From NCBI GenBank assembly GCA_003993805.1, contig RSEF01000004.1, positions 22,936,922 through 23,000,921 of the forward strand: a stretch of DNA of 64,000 bases, given 5' to 3'. The position numbers were made by a program, and so were the translations under genes. Shown piece by piece: positions 53,641 through 64,000 of the stretch (positions within the stretch are counted from its first letter, which is position 1; the number at the start of each line of letters is the position of its first letter). The DNA comes from Himantopus leucocephalus (lineage: Eukaryota > Chordata > Aves > Charadriiformes > Recurvirostridae). The notes under the pieces were generated by a model. It did not search any database, was not told the origin of the DNA, and saw nothing but the letters and a program-made list of their open reading frames with translations.

Positions 53641-54620
53641 CAAGCCATTTAAAAGCACTCGGAGCGCACGGCCTCACGCCACACGGAGCTGACAGGACCC
53701 GGCCGGGAGTCTCCGGCCCCACCGGCACGGGGAAAGCTGCCGCCGCCGCCGCCCTCATCACCTCACGCCTCTCCCTACCGAGAGGATTCACCTCTTCCCC
53801 CCCCAAACCCCACCGGCGCTCGTAACGCGCACAAAAGCAAACAGGAAGTAATCACACTGCTGTTCTTCTTAATCGCTCCAAGAGGACAGGGGGAAAGCTA
53901 GAAACCGCGTAAGAGACAGCAGTTTCTACTGTAAAGATTTCATTTCAGAGGGCTCCAAACCGCTCCCGGGTTCAGTGACCCCCCTCAGCTACTCCAGCCA
54001 CCGGCGGCGGCATTTCCTGAGGAGAAGTTTAACGCGTAAGCGCCTGTCGTTAACCCCGAAGTTCCCCCGGGAAGTTTACCAAGGGATTTCTTACACCTCC
54101 AGGCGCCCGCCGCAGCTCTGAAGGGAAACTCTGCTCCCCACCAAGCCGACCGCCTCCACCTCCCGCTTTCCCGCCCCACCGCCGCCGAGCCCCGCCCGAG
54201 CCCGCCGCGCATGCGCATGCGGCCCCCCCCCCGCCCGCCGCTGCTTCTCTCGGTTCCTCCGCTCCGCTGCCGCGTGGCGCAGGCGCTGTGCGGGGCCGCG
54301 CCGGTCGCTGAGAGGCGGTTGACGGGCGGCGGGAGCTACCGGCCGTTCCGCGGGCTCTTTGCGGGCTTTCCTGAGGCGCAGCTCTCCGCGGGGGGCGTTG
54401 GAGCTTCCTACAGGAGGTAGGCGGTGGCGGGGGAGCCAGGTGGGGTCTCCGGGAGCGGAGGGCTGGCTGGGCTGCCCGCCCGCCCGCTCGCTCGCCACAG
54501 GCGGCGGGTCGGCCCGGGGGCTGCCCCGGCGCCGTCTGGAGGAGGGAGCGGAGGAGCCGCGGCCGGGGGTCAGCTCCTGCAGAGGGGTAGGAGCGCTTTT
54601 GCCTACGGTTGTAGCAATGA
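53640..54620. promoter_or_regulatory. CpG island with bidirectional C4orf33/SCLT1 promoter
   Basis: About 1 kb that is visibly GC-rich and dense in CpG, against an AT-rich background on both sides. It holds GC boxes (for example CCCCGCCC near 54,190), NRF1-type sites and ETS-like CAGGAAGT near 53,843. I see no TATA box placed for either gene. C4orf33 leaves leftwards and SCLT1 rightwards, so both transcripts are expected to start here. Several open frames in this block (up to 135 codons) are Pro/Arg/Gly-rich and open on both strands at once, as expected of GC-rich non-coding DNA, so I do not call them genes. Transcription start sites cannot be set from sequence alone. Confidence 0.85.
54207..54221. 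promoter_or_regulatory. NRF1 binding palindrome in the shared promoter
   Basis: GCGCATGCGC at 54207-54216 is a perfect match to the self-complementary NRF1 core, and it overlaps a second half-site (TGCGCATGCG, 54212-54221). A related GGCGCAGGCGC lies near 54,277. NRF1 sites are common in TATA-less bidirectional promoters. Being symmetrical, this one favours neither gene. Confidence 0.7.
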
Positions 54621-54640
54621 GCGTTTATGTTTTGTAGCTG
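54300..54640 (+). other. SCLT1: Probable SCLT1 5' non-coding exon region
   Basis: The plus-strand side of the CpG island has no ATG from about 54,225 to 54,615, which suits a non-coding leader. Candidate donors are GGAG|GTAGGC near 54,417 and GAGG|GGTAGG near 54,588; neither is decisive. This is inference from position and from the 57,510 exon needing an upstream exon. Confidence 0.35.
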
Positions 54641-57509
54641 TTGTGTTTGCTATGGGGAGTAACAGCATCAAAACTATTTTTTAGTTACCTGGAGACTAAT
54701 AATTAAAAGCTGCTAGTGAGGGTAATAGCCAAAAACACATTTATTTTTTGCCATAATGCCTTTTTTCTCTAGTTAAGAAGCAATTGCATTTCCTATGCTT
54801 GGCTTACACCTGAAAGGCAGAAAAAATACTCATAAAATTTGCTTTACAGAGTAAAAGCAGTATTTTAAATTGCGTTCTTTGTTACAATTCTGATAATTGT
54901 AATGTAAGCTTAATATGACCGAACCGGAGTACACTTTAATTGCTTACCAGCAAAACGCTGGCAAAACCCGCTTCTGCACAGTTTACGTTGCTGTACGTAG
55001 GGAAGGGGTTGGTGTCTTGTCCCAAGAATGTTACTGCCCCTGCCACTAATTAGTGTTGCGGGAAAACTTCCTAGCACGGCAGGGAGTGGGACAAGATCAC
55101 GGTGCCTAAAGTGCCGTGGCTGTGCGTCACACAAAAATCAGAACTTCAGTTGATGCTCAGCTTCGTGTGACGGCTCTGGGTGGCCGAAGGTGGAACACCA
55201 GCTCTTGATTCCAAGGACTGCAGTAGCAGAAAAGCTTCTGTCTGAGCCAACAGAATCATCCCGGCTCAAAAGCGCGTATCTTTATCGAGCTTTGCATGAG
55301 CATTCATTATACTGTGGTGTGAACAAATTATGGGGTTTCAAATATCAGTATTTTATTTTTCGTATGTGTTTAATTTGTCTGGGTGTAGCTGCTTATCTTA
55401 TAAATCTATAGGTTCTAAATAGAGCTGAGACTACATTCACTGTGAAGTGGCAAAAGTTGCCTTTTCTATCAAGGAGTTTAGTTCTCTCTTTATAAAACTT
55501 AATACATTTAGAAAGGTGCCAAATGAAAAACTTCAAGTTGGCTTGCGTGCCAGCTTAGACGTAAGTTATTTGAGGCCTGCCGTAAGTCTGATATACGGAT
55601 TGATACTTCTCGTGTTTCATGAAAGTGACATCAAAGTTCTGAAATGCTGAATGTGTGTAATACACATAAAAAGAGATTCTCTAAGCACTATTGTATTTAG
55701 CTTTGTAGAATAAATATTTGTTGTGTTAAATATGTAGCTGTAAAGAAGCTTCTCAGAATGAAACGCTAGTCTCTGGCACTGCTCAGTTATAAATTGAGTT
55801 TTACATGGATGCTTTTTGCAGTGTCAGCAGCCAACCCTACAAATATTAATTCATCCATTCCATATTTTTGTGATAAGCTACTAAATACATAGAACTTCTA
55901 TCAGAATGTATTTAATGATTCGCTGTTGAAGGTGAATACACCCGTAAGGGGTGTTTAAGATTTGTCCCATTTTGCACCTATGGCCTCTTATGTTTGCAGG
56001 CTGCCTTGGCTGGGGAGGGCAGCTGCTTTCCGCTTCCTATTCCTTGGCATCCTTTTACTATTACCTCCTTTCTATCCCCTCTGTCTTTTTCCTATATCCT
56101 CCTTTAGAAGATTAGAACCAGAAAAAGAACCATGGGATGTCTATCAAGAAAAATACACATGAAGTTGTTTTAAATCAAAATTTATGCATTACCTTCCTGA
56201 CTTTCTTTTTCTTCCTTCTTACCCATTCCAGTTACAAAGATGTCAGTTGGATTCTTATAAAATAGGATATTTCCGTCAGAAGGGACGTACAACGATAATC
56301 TAGTCAAACTGCCTGACCAATTCAGGGCTGACCAAAAGTTAAAGCATGTTGTTAAAGGCATTGTCCAAATAAACACTGGCAGCCTTGGAGCATCCACCAC
56401 CTCTCTAGGAAGCCTATTCCAATGTTTGACTATGCTCTCGCTAAAGAAGTGCTTCCTAATGTCCATCCTAAACATCCCCTGGCACAGCTTTGAACCATTC
56501 CCACGTGTCCTCTATCACTGGAGACCAGGGAGAAGAGCTCAGCACCTCCCTCTCCACTTGTCCTCCTCAGGAAGCTGTAAGAGAGCAATGAGGTTGCCCC
56601 TCAGCCTGCTTTTCCCCAAACTAGACAAACCCAGGGTCCTTAGCTGCTCCTCATAGGACATTCCTTCCAGCCAGCTTTGTTGCCCTCCCCTGGATGCCTT
56701 TGAGGACCTTCACATCCTTCTTAAACTGTGGGGCACAGAACTGCACACAGTACTGGAGGTGGGGTTGCACCAATGCTGAAACCACCTCTTTTGACCAGCT
56801 GGTTATAGTATGTTTTTGTTAGTTCAAAGAACACTCCATGAACAAGAGGAAAGAGCTGTTATTTCTCCTTTCCAACCTTCTGCTGGTTCTTTCATTTCTA
56901 GATCGAGTGGTCTCTGAAATCCCAGTAGCCAAAGTTAGATGAGTAAGGAAGAGTGATGCCTTAGTTGATGTTCCCAGCTCAGCAGTGTGAAATCTCATTA
57001 ACGACAGACTGCATTTCTTCATTCTTGTTTGGGTTTCTTCTGGATATACTTGAGTGCTCAGATCCATTTCTCAGTGAAGCTCTCTTGACCTAAGTTTGTT
57101 GAAAGGTTATTGACAACTGCAGGGTTGAGTCCCCAATAACAGGTTAATTGTCAAACATCCAGCTAATTGAGTTGGACACACAATGAGATTTGTTGCACTT
57201 AGACCTCGTGAATCATTAAGATGTGTATGTGTTTGTGGGCTTTCTAGGCAGAAACTTCATTTTTTAAAGTTTCTAAAAGAAAACAGAAGGAATATGAAAG
57301 AAATGCAATTCATTATTATTACGCGGTCTTTGTAGGGTTTTCTGAGTCCTATTTTCATTGAAATAATTGTGCTAAATGGAAGAATTTTATGAAGCATTTT
57401 GTGTGCGTTCAAAGCGCTACACTATTAAACACATTTCTGACTGCCAGTCAGGTTTATGTAGATAATGGCCCATGTTGTAGCAATGATTCTCAAACTTTGT
57501 ATTTTTCAG
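54641..57509 (+). other. SCLT1: SCLT1 5' introns; the N-terminal coding exon is expected here but was not found
   Basis: The first exon I recognise (57,510) begins in the middle of a codon, so about 12 N-terminal residues should come from an exon in this interval. I checked the ATGs here for a short frame resembling the human N-terminus that ends at a GT donor in the right phase, and found none. Apart from an antisense CR1 (56,265-56,790) I see no other structure. Confidence 0.5.
56265..56790 (-). mobile_element. CR1 LINE fragment, antisense within a 5' intron of SCLT1
   Basis: On the minus strand the segment encodes the CR1 ORF2 tail ([29 protein letters not shown]). On the plus strand it shows TGTTGCCCTCCCCTGGATG and GGAAGCTGTAAGAGAGCAATG-type CR1 blocks. 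The 3' end near 56,270 is degraded and lacks clean terminal repeats, so the copy is older than the one at 10.8 kb. It sits between the CpG island and the first recognised SCLT1 exon. Confidence 0.9.
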
Positions 57510-57577
57510 ATCAGAGGCTAAATATGGCACTTGGGCAGTATGAAACAGATGAGATTTTGAGAGCTACTGCTGAGCAG
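57510..57577 (+). CDS. SCLT1: SCLT1 exon, first recognised coding exon
   Basis: A 68-base exon after a TATTTTTCAG acceptor and before a GTATGTG donor. Two bases complete a codon from the preceding exon (Asn if the missing base is A, as in human), then QRLNMALGQYETDEI and LRATAEQ follow. The match to human here is weak beyond the RLN core; placement rests on phase, splice sites and order. An internal ATG (57524-57526) has A at -3 and G at +4, a good initiation context. Confidence 0.75.
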
Positions 57578-60500
57578 GTATGTGAACTCAGGGATGGAAG
57601 TAGTAAGAATTTCTGTGATGAGGTTTTGCGACAAACATCTTTGTATCCATGGAGCACAACCCACTTCAATGTGGCCTGGCCTTGCTCGGGTCCATCACAC
57701 AAATCTGGAGTTGCTTGTTTTACCAAGCAGCAACAGCAGAATAAAACTGTCATAACAGTGAAGTCTGGTATTTTTGGTGCATTTTCAAAATTTTGTCATA
57801 TACAGGAGAACATTTTGCTGAAAGAATACTTGATTTCTACTTTAGTAGACTTTTTCACTTTTATAGACTTGTCTTTTCTAAGAGATTGGTCTCGCATTGA
57901 GATAACTTTTTGTGCTGGGTACTGTAAGCCTGTCTGAAAGTCTGTGCAGAAGCTAGGGCATCAGCACTTTCCTGATGCTGAGATGCATGGAAATGAACTT
58001 AGTGCTTACACAAACTTATGATTGTTCCTTTAAGAGCGAGGTGATTCCCCCTTAGATGCAATTGTGCTTTATATCAGAGCATCTCCAGGAAAAAAAAATA
58101 TTTTTTCAAATTGAACCAGCACTCAAGGGTTTTTGAACATAAACCTGAAAGTGATCATGTGGGATGTTGTGTACGATTACAGTACAGGCAGAACAACAGC
58201 GTTGGCTTTCCTGTAAAAATTTAAAACTGCATGCAGTCGTGTGCAAGTACTAATATGTAAAGTATACCATTACAGAAAAATGCCCCTGGTGGTGATGGCG
58301 TATCAGGATCCAGGATGACAGACCAAAGGTAAGTGGGACTACTACAAAGTATTCAAAATAAATTGTCATGTGCTTTTAAAAATGTAAATATCCAGGTGAA
58401 CCTGGTCTTAGGTACATATGTTCACAGCTCTGAGAAACTGAGAATGGAGTCTGGAAAAGTGTTCCTGTAGGAGTTGTTTTTAGATACTGTTCTGTTCATT
58501 CAGTAAATTAAATATATGACTTTTCTTCCATGATCTGTAAAATAAAGGATGAGAGATGAATGATGTAATTCTCTAGCCTAAATTTTAAGATAATAAACAA
58601 AGTGCAGGTAAGATTGGACTTACCTCAGTAACACAGCTAACTGCTGTCTGTTGAGGTCAGGTGGGTGTTTTTAAAAATGCTTGTTTGACAATCTTCAGCT
58701 AACCGTTGCTTATTAGTAGATTGTTTAGTAATCATTGTCATTTCCTGTTATAAAAATAACCTATGCTTTCTTGTTAGCTTTTAAGACATTATCACTCCAG
58801 ACTAATACAGAATTTTCAGAGAATTACTCTCTGAAAAAAACTATCAATTACAAAAATATTAGGAAGGAAAAAGTATATAAGTAGGAGTACATTATTTTAC
58901 ATTGTCTTATAGCCCACTTTACAGTTGTGCTTGAAGGCAGTAACAAAGTCTAGTCTTTAATCATTTGGGATCCTGTGTATGCAATATTAGTGCTCATTTA
59001 TAATGTCCCATGTTCTAGTTCTGTTATACAGGAAAACTGCTGTTAGTGATCATACTTTAAAAGTAATAATTAAATTTGTTCACTTGATTCTGGTGAATGT
59101 CGAGCTTGGAAATAAAGAAAAAGTGACTGTTTTGTTCTGTTCTCTAGATTAAGAATTCTTTAAAACTAGTTAATTATCAGAACAACGTTTCGGCATTTAC
59201 AAAATTTATTCTAAGCATGTTTTTCAACTTTTTAGCTTGTCAACTCTAATCACAGAGTATGATAAACACTTGGAAGAAATGAAAGAACAGCTGCAGCTTT
59301 ATCAGGTATGGATGTTCCTGACATTTCAGGCTATATATTCTTAGTATTTTATAGTATTAATATCTAGGCCATTAGTTTTTGTCAATAAAGGAAAGTATGC
59401 CCGTGCTATGCTTCACAGACTTGCTGGACTGCAGGCTGCCTCAAATGGAGGAATGGAGAGCTTCCTATGAGAAGGTTGGGAGATTGTCCAAATTGCACAG
59501 ATTACTGTGCGTTTGGAGAAGTAGTGTTGTGAAATGAAACGCGCATGTTTTATTTCTCTAGACGTTCTGATATGTTTGCAGGTATTTTCCTGGGTGATAT
59601 TCAGATGAGGTCGCTGTTTGCCTCTTTCCTTACAGGTCTGATCTCGGCCACGCGGTCCAGCTCAGGCCTGCAAGTGTAGGTACACCCAGCCTTCTTCTCA
59701 GTAATTCTTCAGATTCAAATAATTCTTTAAATGTTTGCTATTATAGAGGCTGAGGTGGAGGGGAACTGTCCTCCTTTCAACCGTGGAAAAATGAAACTTT
59801 TTAATGCTTTATATGATCACCGAAAAGCAAAGTGATATGTTTAATAATTAAAACCTGTGGCATACAGAAAGCAGTTTTCACTTGTGATCTACATACAGAA
59901 GTTATACTCTGGTTTTAGTTTAATGCACGTAATTTGTTTGATCTGTCCATCATAAAGATTCTGCAAATACAGTCTTCAAGCTTTGCTGATTTCAGAAGGC
60001 AATAGAAGCACTATGGGTTTGTTGCACTATTTAGTTAACAAGACAGTCCATTTGACTCATGTAACTCAAGTTTCTTCTCAGTTAGTTCCTAAACTCTTTT
60101 CCCAAATGCTTACTGCATAAATGATCAGAGTTATCCACTGCACCCCTAAAAGAACTTGAGTTAATTAGGAATTAATCTGTAAGAACTATAAGAATTCCAA
60201 AAGGTAAGTTTAATGCTCATAACTTCTGAATGCTTAGGTATACCAGGACTTAGCAGCTGTCAAATTTTAGTGGCATCTTGTGACTTTCCTTAAAGAAGAA
60301 GGTGACTTCCATTTACTGTATTATGCTGAATGAAATTGTCCACCTTTTACAGTATCACTCAAAATTAAAACCTGAAAGAACTACCAAAGTTTGTGTCACT
60401 TAAATGAGTGCTTACTCTTGCATCTTTTTGTGTTAGGCACAAATGAGCAAGATGAGACTAAAATTTGAACAAGTCACCAAGGAAAATGAAAGGTAAATAA

Positions 60501-63500
60501 TTGCACTGCCCTATTTATTAACAGCCCTACTGCTGTTTTTCTTGATTTCTAAACCTTAAAAAGTTTTTTTTTCTAGGACCTTGAAATCTTTTGGACCTAC
60601 TTAATAGTTGAAGATTTCATACTCGGGAGCTTAATGTTAGTCTTTAAGTGCTTAATATAGATTACAGCACTCAGTTTGGGAGATTTAAGCATATCTCTAG
60701 AAGAATATTAAATATAAATAATATTAAATTATTACTAAATAATTAAATAAAAATAATATGAAACTATTTCAAACTGTCATGTTTCTAGAAAAGTAACTTA
60801 ATAGATTTAAATATGACTTAGAAGTAAATAGTACGTACAGACTGAAGGTACAGTATACTTCAGTTGTTAAAAAAAAATCCCTGTTAAAGAAATACCTTAA
60901 TGAACTTCTTTGAATTTCAGGCTGCATGCAGAGCTGAAAGAGGCTCTTGAGAAGGAACTGGAGGCTCTTCCTTTCATGCCTCTGGGAAGTGATATTCCTG
61001 CAGATGAAGGCATAGTGAAAAACCTTCAAGAACAACTACAACTGACGAATCAAGTGTGTGAGATGAAACGTTTGTACTGTTTTATTTCTCTTGTTGTGCC
61101 TTGGCAGATTAGCGGAAGCTGGTTTATTTCTTGGTTCAGAATTCATTTGTTCAAAGTTCCTTGCGACTATTTTGAGGCCCTCTTGACTTTCTGTACCTAA
61201 AGAAACAAGTATTTACACTTTCAACTTAAAGACCTGAAGGAAATTTTTGTCTGTCATTCTACCTAGCTGACTTGATCTTCATAGTGAATTCCTGACCAGG
61301 AAGTTAATGAAATACTTTGTTCAATTCAAGTTTTTGTAGTAGCTTGTAATTTTAATCAAAAACATTGTAATGTGACATGAGGATATATGTGACATATAGA
61401 AAATAATATTTAAATCTGAAAAGATAAGTAAATTTTGTTGAGCTTACTACAATGATGTATCAATCCTCTTGCGTATGATTAAGTTGAAGTTAAATTGAAA
61501 GCTGAATTTTGGTATTTGAGTATTATATATACTGTAGGTCTACAGTAGATACCTGTAAAAGTTTAAGCTTTATAAAAGAGTCTGGAAAACTTGCAGTTCA
61601 CTTGTAGGTGTGTTGTGGTTTAGGCCTCAAACCAGGACAAGGTGGAATTTGAACTTGTAAGCATCTGTTTTTCTGCATCTGAATTTGGTATTTTGTCTGT
61701 GTAGTCATAATATGTGCAGAGGAAAAGTACAGAAAATGGCATTTCTTCAAAATAGAAATCAAGACTTCTCTTTTTAGAGAATGATAGTTTAAGGTAAATG
61801 TGCTGTAATAGAATATTCTAAACAAATCTTTGTTCTGTAACAGGAAAAAGAACAAGCAATAGAGCTCTGGCAGACTGTATTAGAGGAACACGATCGCCTC
61901 CAGCAGCAGTACCAGGAACGCATGACTGAAACGCAGATTCACGTGGCTGAAAGGCAAAAGCAGAAAGTAATTTTCACTTATATCTTTGTTAATTTTGGAA
62001 TGTCTTTCCATACTGAGGAGATTCTGGGCCTGTGTGTAGTCAAATTGAAGTGGAGGGGTTCTACCCGTACTGTTAATTATTTTCCATAGTAGTCATCTAA
62101 AGTTGAGTGGTCAGATGCGGTCACTGATTCATCAGCTAAATGCACCATTACAACTGGAAAAGTTCTTTGTTTCAAATAATATGGGCAGGAACTTGGGAAA
62201 TGCACTGAGTCTGAGTCTTAGTGCATGCATATATATATGTGCATATAAATAATCATGTGTTTGAATTGCATGGTTGGAAGTCTTCAGTAGAGTTCAACAT
62301 CTGAAAAAGCTGCTAAAGATTTCTGAATTCAAATGTGGAAGTCTTTCATGTTTTCTCCTATCTTTGAATCCTGAATTTTGTCTGTAAGATCACAGTGGGG
62401 TAGTGGGAAAAGTAGTCTGCATTTCCTGCTGTCATTCAGTAAAGAAGCATGTGTAAACAGGTGAAAAATCAAGTTCACCAGTATTCTTCTAATGCTAGCT
62501 TGTGTTTAGCAGCCTGTTTCTCTTCTGCTGTTTCTGGGGAAAGCCTTTCAAGAAATCTTACTTCAGAAAAAGCTGTTTTGCTCTGATGAGCTATAGAAAG
62601 ATGCTCAGTGTGTGAAGAACTAATAGAAACTTCATGCCTGTATGTACCTCGCTACAGAAATTTATAGGTCTATAAAGAGATAATACAAAATTTTTGATGT
62701 TTCCTTTCCGTTTTCAAGTACTGGACTTGTGGGCACAGTTACAGCTCACCTAGGTAACAGAATTTTTTTTTTACTGATTTTTGTTCATTTGTGGTATTAA
62801 GTCCCCCTCAGCAATATGCTCTTTTCTGAGAAACAGGAAAAATATCTGTACAGCTATTGTGCTCTGTCAAGTTTCATAATTATTTGAAGTAACAGTTATG
62901 AGGACTCTCTTACCTACATGTAGTTCCAACTTTTTGCTCCTGTCCCTTCTGTTAGATTATTTCTTGTGTTGCATTGTCAGTTACTGGTAAAATCCGCATA
63001 GTAGAGCATACAGAGTCATTGGTAGCTGTTGGAGGATTTAGGGCTGTCGGATTCTACTTTTCGTTGGTAACTAAATTCTTGGTGGATTTTAGTGCCATTG
63101 TAAGAAGAATGAGGTTGAACTGCCTTTTATTCTTAAATGCTACTGGTCTCCCACAGAAAATGGCTTTTCGGTTAAATGAACTTTTGTATTTTGGATTTTG
63201 CTTTTAATGGAGGAGCAGAAAATAGCTATCAGAGGTAAACAGAAATAGTTAAGACCAATTAGAATGAGCATCAACAGAAAGCAAAGATGAGAGAGGGTAT
63301 TGTTGTAAGGGCTGGACATAGGAAATAAGGGAGTTGTTGGAATAGGTTTCTGGCATATATTTGACCTTGAGACTGTTAGATAAACACAGCACAATTAGGT
63401 GTTCCAGCTTAGGGACTTGAGTCCTCTCTATGCTCTGAAGACATTTGGCATGCTGCAGATGATTTTTCTGTGTTATGCTAGTTTTCCTAGGACAACAGAG

Positions 63501-64000
63501 TTCACGCTCAGGGACTCAGGAGTTTAACTGAACAATTTTTTGTATGGACACAGGATGTCCTATATGGGAAAGAGCAAATTAAGCGTGTCCGTACAGGCGT
63601 TTTTTAATTAAGGGGTACATGTCTGCTACAGTCCTTAGCAAAGTGCTTATAGTGGCATCATAGTCTGTTTGGCTCTTTAAAGGCACTACTCATGTATGCT
63701 TTCATATTTTGATAGTAAGTGTGTATGAGTTTTGGAAGGGGGCAATTTGTAACTGAGTGAAATTCAGATGCGTTTTTCAGTAGCAAACCTAGTTTTCCAG
63801 ATTCCTAGGTCAACAGCTGAGAGCAATCTAATTAAAATCTACAAAGGCATATTGAATTTACTGCAACATGTATGAATTTTTTTGGAATGTGTTTTCAGTT
63901 GACTGTGAAACTCTCTAATTATACACTCTTTATGATAACTATTATAAGAAGCTCTGAATTCTCTTTTTAGGATCAACTGACTGGCTTTCAACAGTTGACT
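57510..64000 (+). CDS. SCLT1: SCLT1 (sodium channel and clathrin linker 1), N-terminal part, seven exons, cut by window end
   Basis: Exons are 57510-57577, 58276-58328, 59236-59305, 60437-60492, 60921-61053, 61844-61966 and 63971 to beyond 64000. All visible borders are AG/GT and the phases join without a break. The joined protein contains LITEYDKHLEEM, FEQVTKENERLHAELKEALE, KELEALPF, NLQEQLQLTNQEKEQA, ELWQTV and ETQIHVAERQKQKDQ. These line up with residues from about 12 to 190 of human SCLT1, a coiled-coil protein of some 690 residues. SCLT1 is a distal-appendage component of the mother centriole, working with CEP83, CEP89, FBF1 and CEP164 in ciliary vesicle docking; it was first described as a linker between clathrin and Nav1.8. 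The visible part is rich in Glu, Lys, Gln and Leu with heptad-like spacing, as expected. The true start codon lies upstream and was not located. The rest of the gene continues past the right edge. Confidence 0.94.
58276..58328 (+). CDS. SCLT1: SCLT1 exon 58276-58328
   Basis: A 53-base exon between a CCATTACAG acceptor and a GTAAGTG donor. It reads KNAPGGDGVSGSRMTDQ and ends with AG of a Ser codon. It is Gly-rich and not coiled coil, and corresponds to the poorly conserved linker before the LVTEYDKHL segment of the human protein. Confidence 0.82.
59236..59305 (+). CDS. SCLT1: SCLT1 exon 59236-59305
   Basis: A 70-base exon between a CTTTTTAG acceptor and a GTATGG donor. It completes the Ser codon and reads LSTLITEYDKHLEEM then KEQLQLYQ, ending on a codon boundary. 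The TEYDKHL motif is identical to human SCLT1, which makes this an anchor exon for the identification. Confidence 0.93.
60437..60492 (+). CDS. SCLT1: SCLT1 exon 60437-60492
   Basis: A 56-base exon between a GTGTTAG acceptor and a GTAAAT donor. It reads AQMSKMRLKFEQVTKENE and leaves AG of an Arg codon. It is a coiled-coil segment aligned to the human KENERLH region. Confidence 0.92.
60921..61053 (+). CDS. SCLT1: SCLT1 exon 60921-61053
   Basis: A 133-base exon after a TTTGAATTTCAG acceptor. It reads LHAELKEALEKELEALPF, then MPLGSDIPADEGIVK and NLQEQLQLTNQ, and ends on a codon boundary. It is very close to human over ELKxAxEKxLEALPF and NLQEQLQLxNQ. The donor, CAA|GTGTGTGAG, departs from the usual CAG|GTAAGT. 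Without splicing, the frame stays open for 49 more codons into the intron. Confidence 0.94.
61844..61966 (+). CDS. SCLT1: SCLT1 exon 61844-61966
   Basis: A 123-base exon between a TCTGTAACAG acceptor and a GTAATT donor, exactly 41 codons in phase 0 at both ends. It reads EKEQAIELWQTVLEEHDR, then LQQQYQERMTETQIHV and AERQKQK. The ELWQTV, RL..YQE.MTE.QIHV and QKQK positions match human SCLT1. Confidence 0.95.
61967..63970 (+). other. SCLT1: SCLT1 intron
   Basis: A 2-kb AT-rich intron. I see a short ATATAT tract near 62,228 and nothing else. Short open frames on both strands here lack splice borders or homology. Confidence 0.7.
63971..64000 (+). CDS. SCLT1: SCLT1 exon, partial at window end
   Basis: The exon begins after a TTCTCTTTTTAG acceptor and reads DQLTGFQQLT up to the last base of the window. 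Human SCLT1 has DQLFDFQQLT at the same place, directly after QKQK, so the exon is confidently placed though cut off. Confidence 0.92.

Noticed and set aside
54091..54498. Minus-strand 135-codon open frame, and three plus-strand frames of 69-92 codons, in the CpG island
   Set aside because: All are Arg/Pro/Gly/Ala-rich and open in opposite strands at the same place, as expected of GC-rich promoter DNA with few stop codons. None matches C4orf33 or SCLT1.
57389..57937. A single 182-codon plus-strand open frame read as one gene
   Set aside because: Only 57,510-57,577 is supported as an SCLT1 exon by phase and splice sites. The part after 57,577 is intron. The part before is treated as a possible alternative start only.

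Overview
This is vertebrate nuclear DNA, most likely from a bird. The evidence is CR1 LINE 3' ends of avian type (one closes in tandem ATTCTATGA-like units at about 11,185-11,206), a low overall repeat load, and two recognisable vertebrate multi-exon genes. I cannot name the species.

Layout. Positions 1 to about 46,100 form a long AT-rich stretch in which I could support no protein-coding exon. It holds one clear CR1 (10,770-11,206), one old CR1 (44,485-44,736), several microsatellites and homopolymers, and a 100-N assembly gap (36,655-36,754). From 46,124 to 50,628 on the minus strand lie the five coding exons of the C4orf33 (UPF0462) orthologue. They join with perfect phase into a 197-codon protein (199 from an upstream in-frame Met). 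A GC-rich, CpG-rich block (about 53,640-54,620) separates it from the divergent plus-strand gene SCLT1. I find seven SCLT1 coding exons (57,510 to 64,000). The last is cut by the window edge, and the exon carrying the usual N-terminus was not found.

How they fit together. C4orf33 and SCLT1 lie head to head and appear to share one TATA-less CpG-island promoter with a perfect NRF1 palindrome at 54,207-54,216. As I recall, the same arrangement is found on human 4q28.2, where the far side of C4orf33 is a large gene desert leading to PCDH10. That would explain the empty first 46 kb. SCLT1 encodes a coiled-coil protein of the distal appendages of the mother centriole, needed for cilium formation. 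C4orf33 has no established function.

No RNA gene, CRISPR array, operon or intact mobile element was seen. I found no convincing undescribed system. The points most worth a second look are the unlocated SCLT1 first coding exon with its in-frame upstream reading frame, an exon-like segment beside the assembly gap, and a GC-rich patch at 20.8-21.3 kb that is open in several frames.
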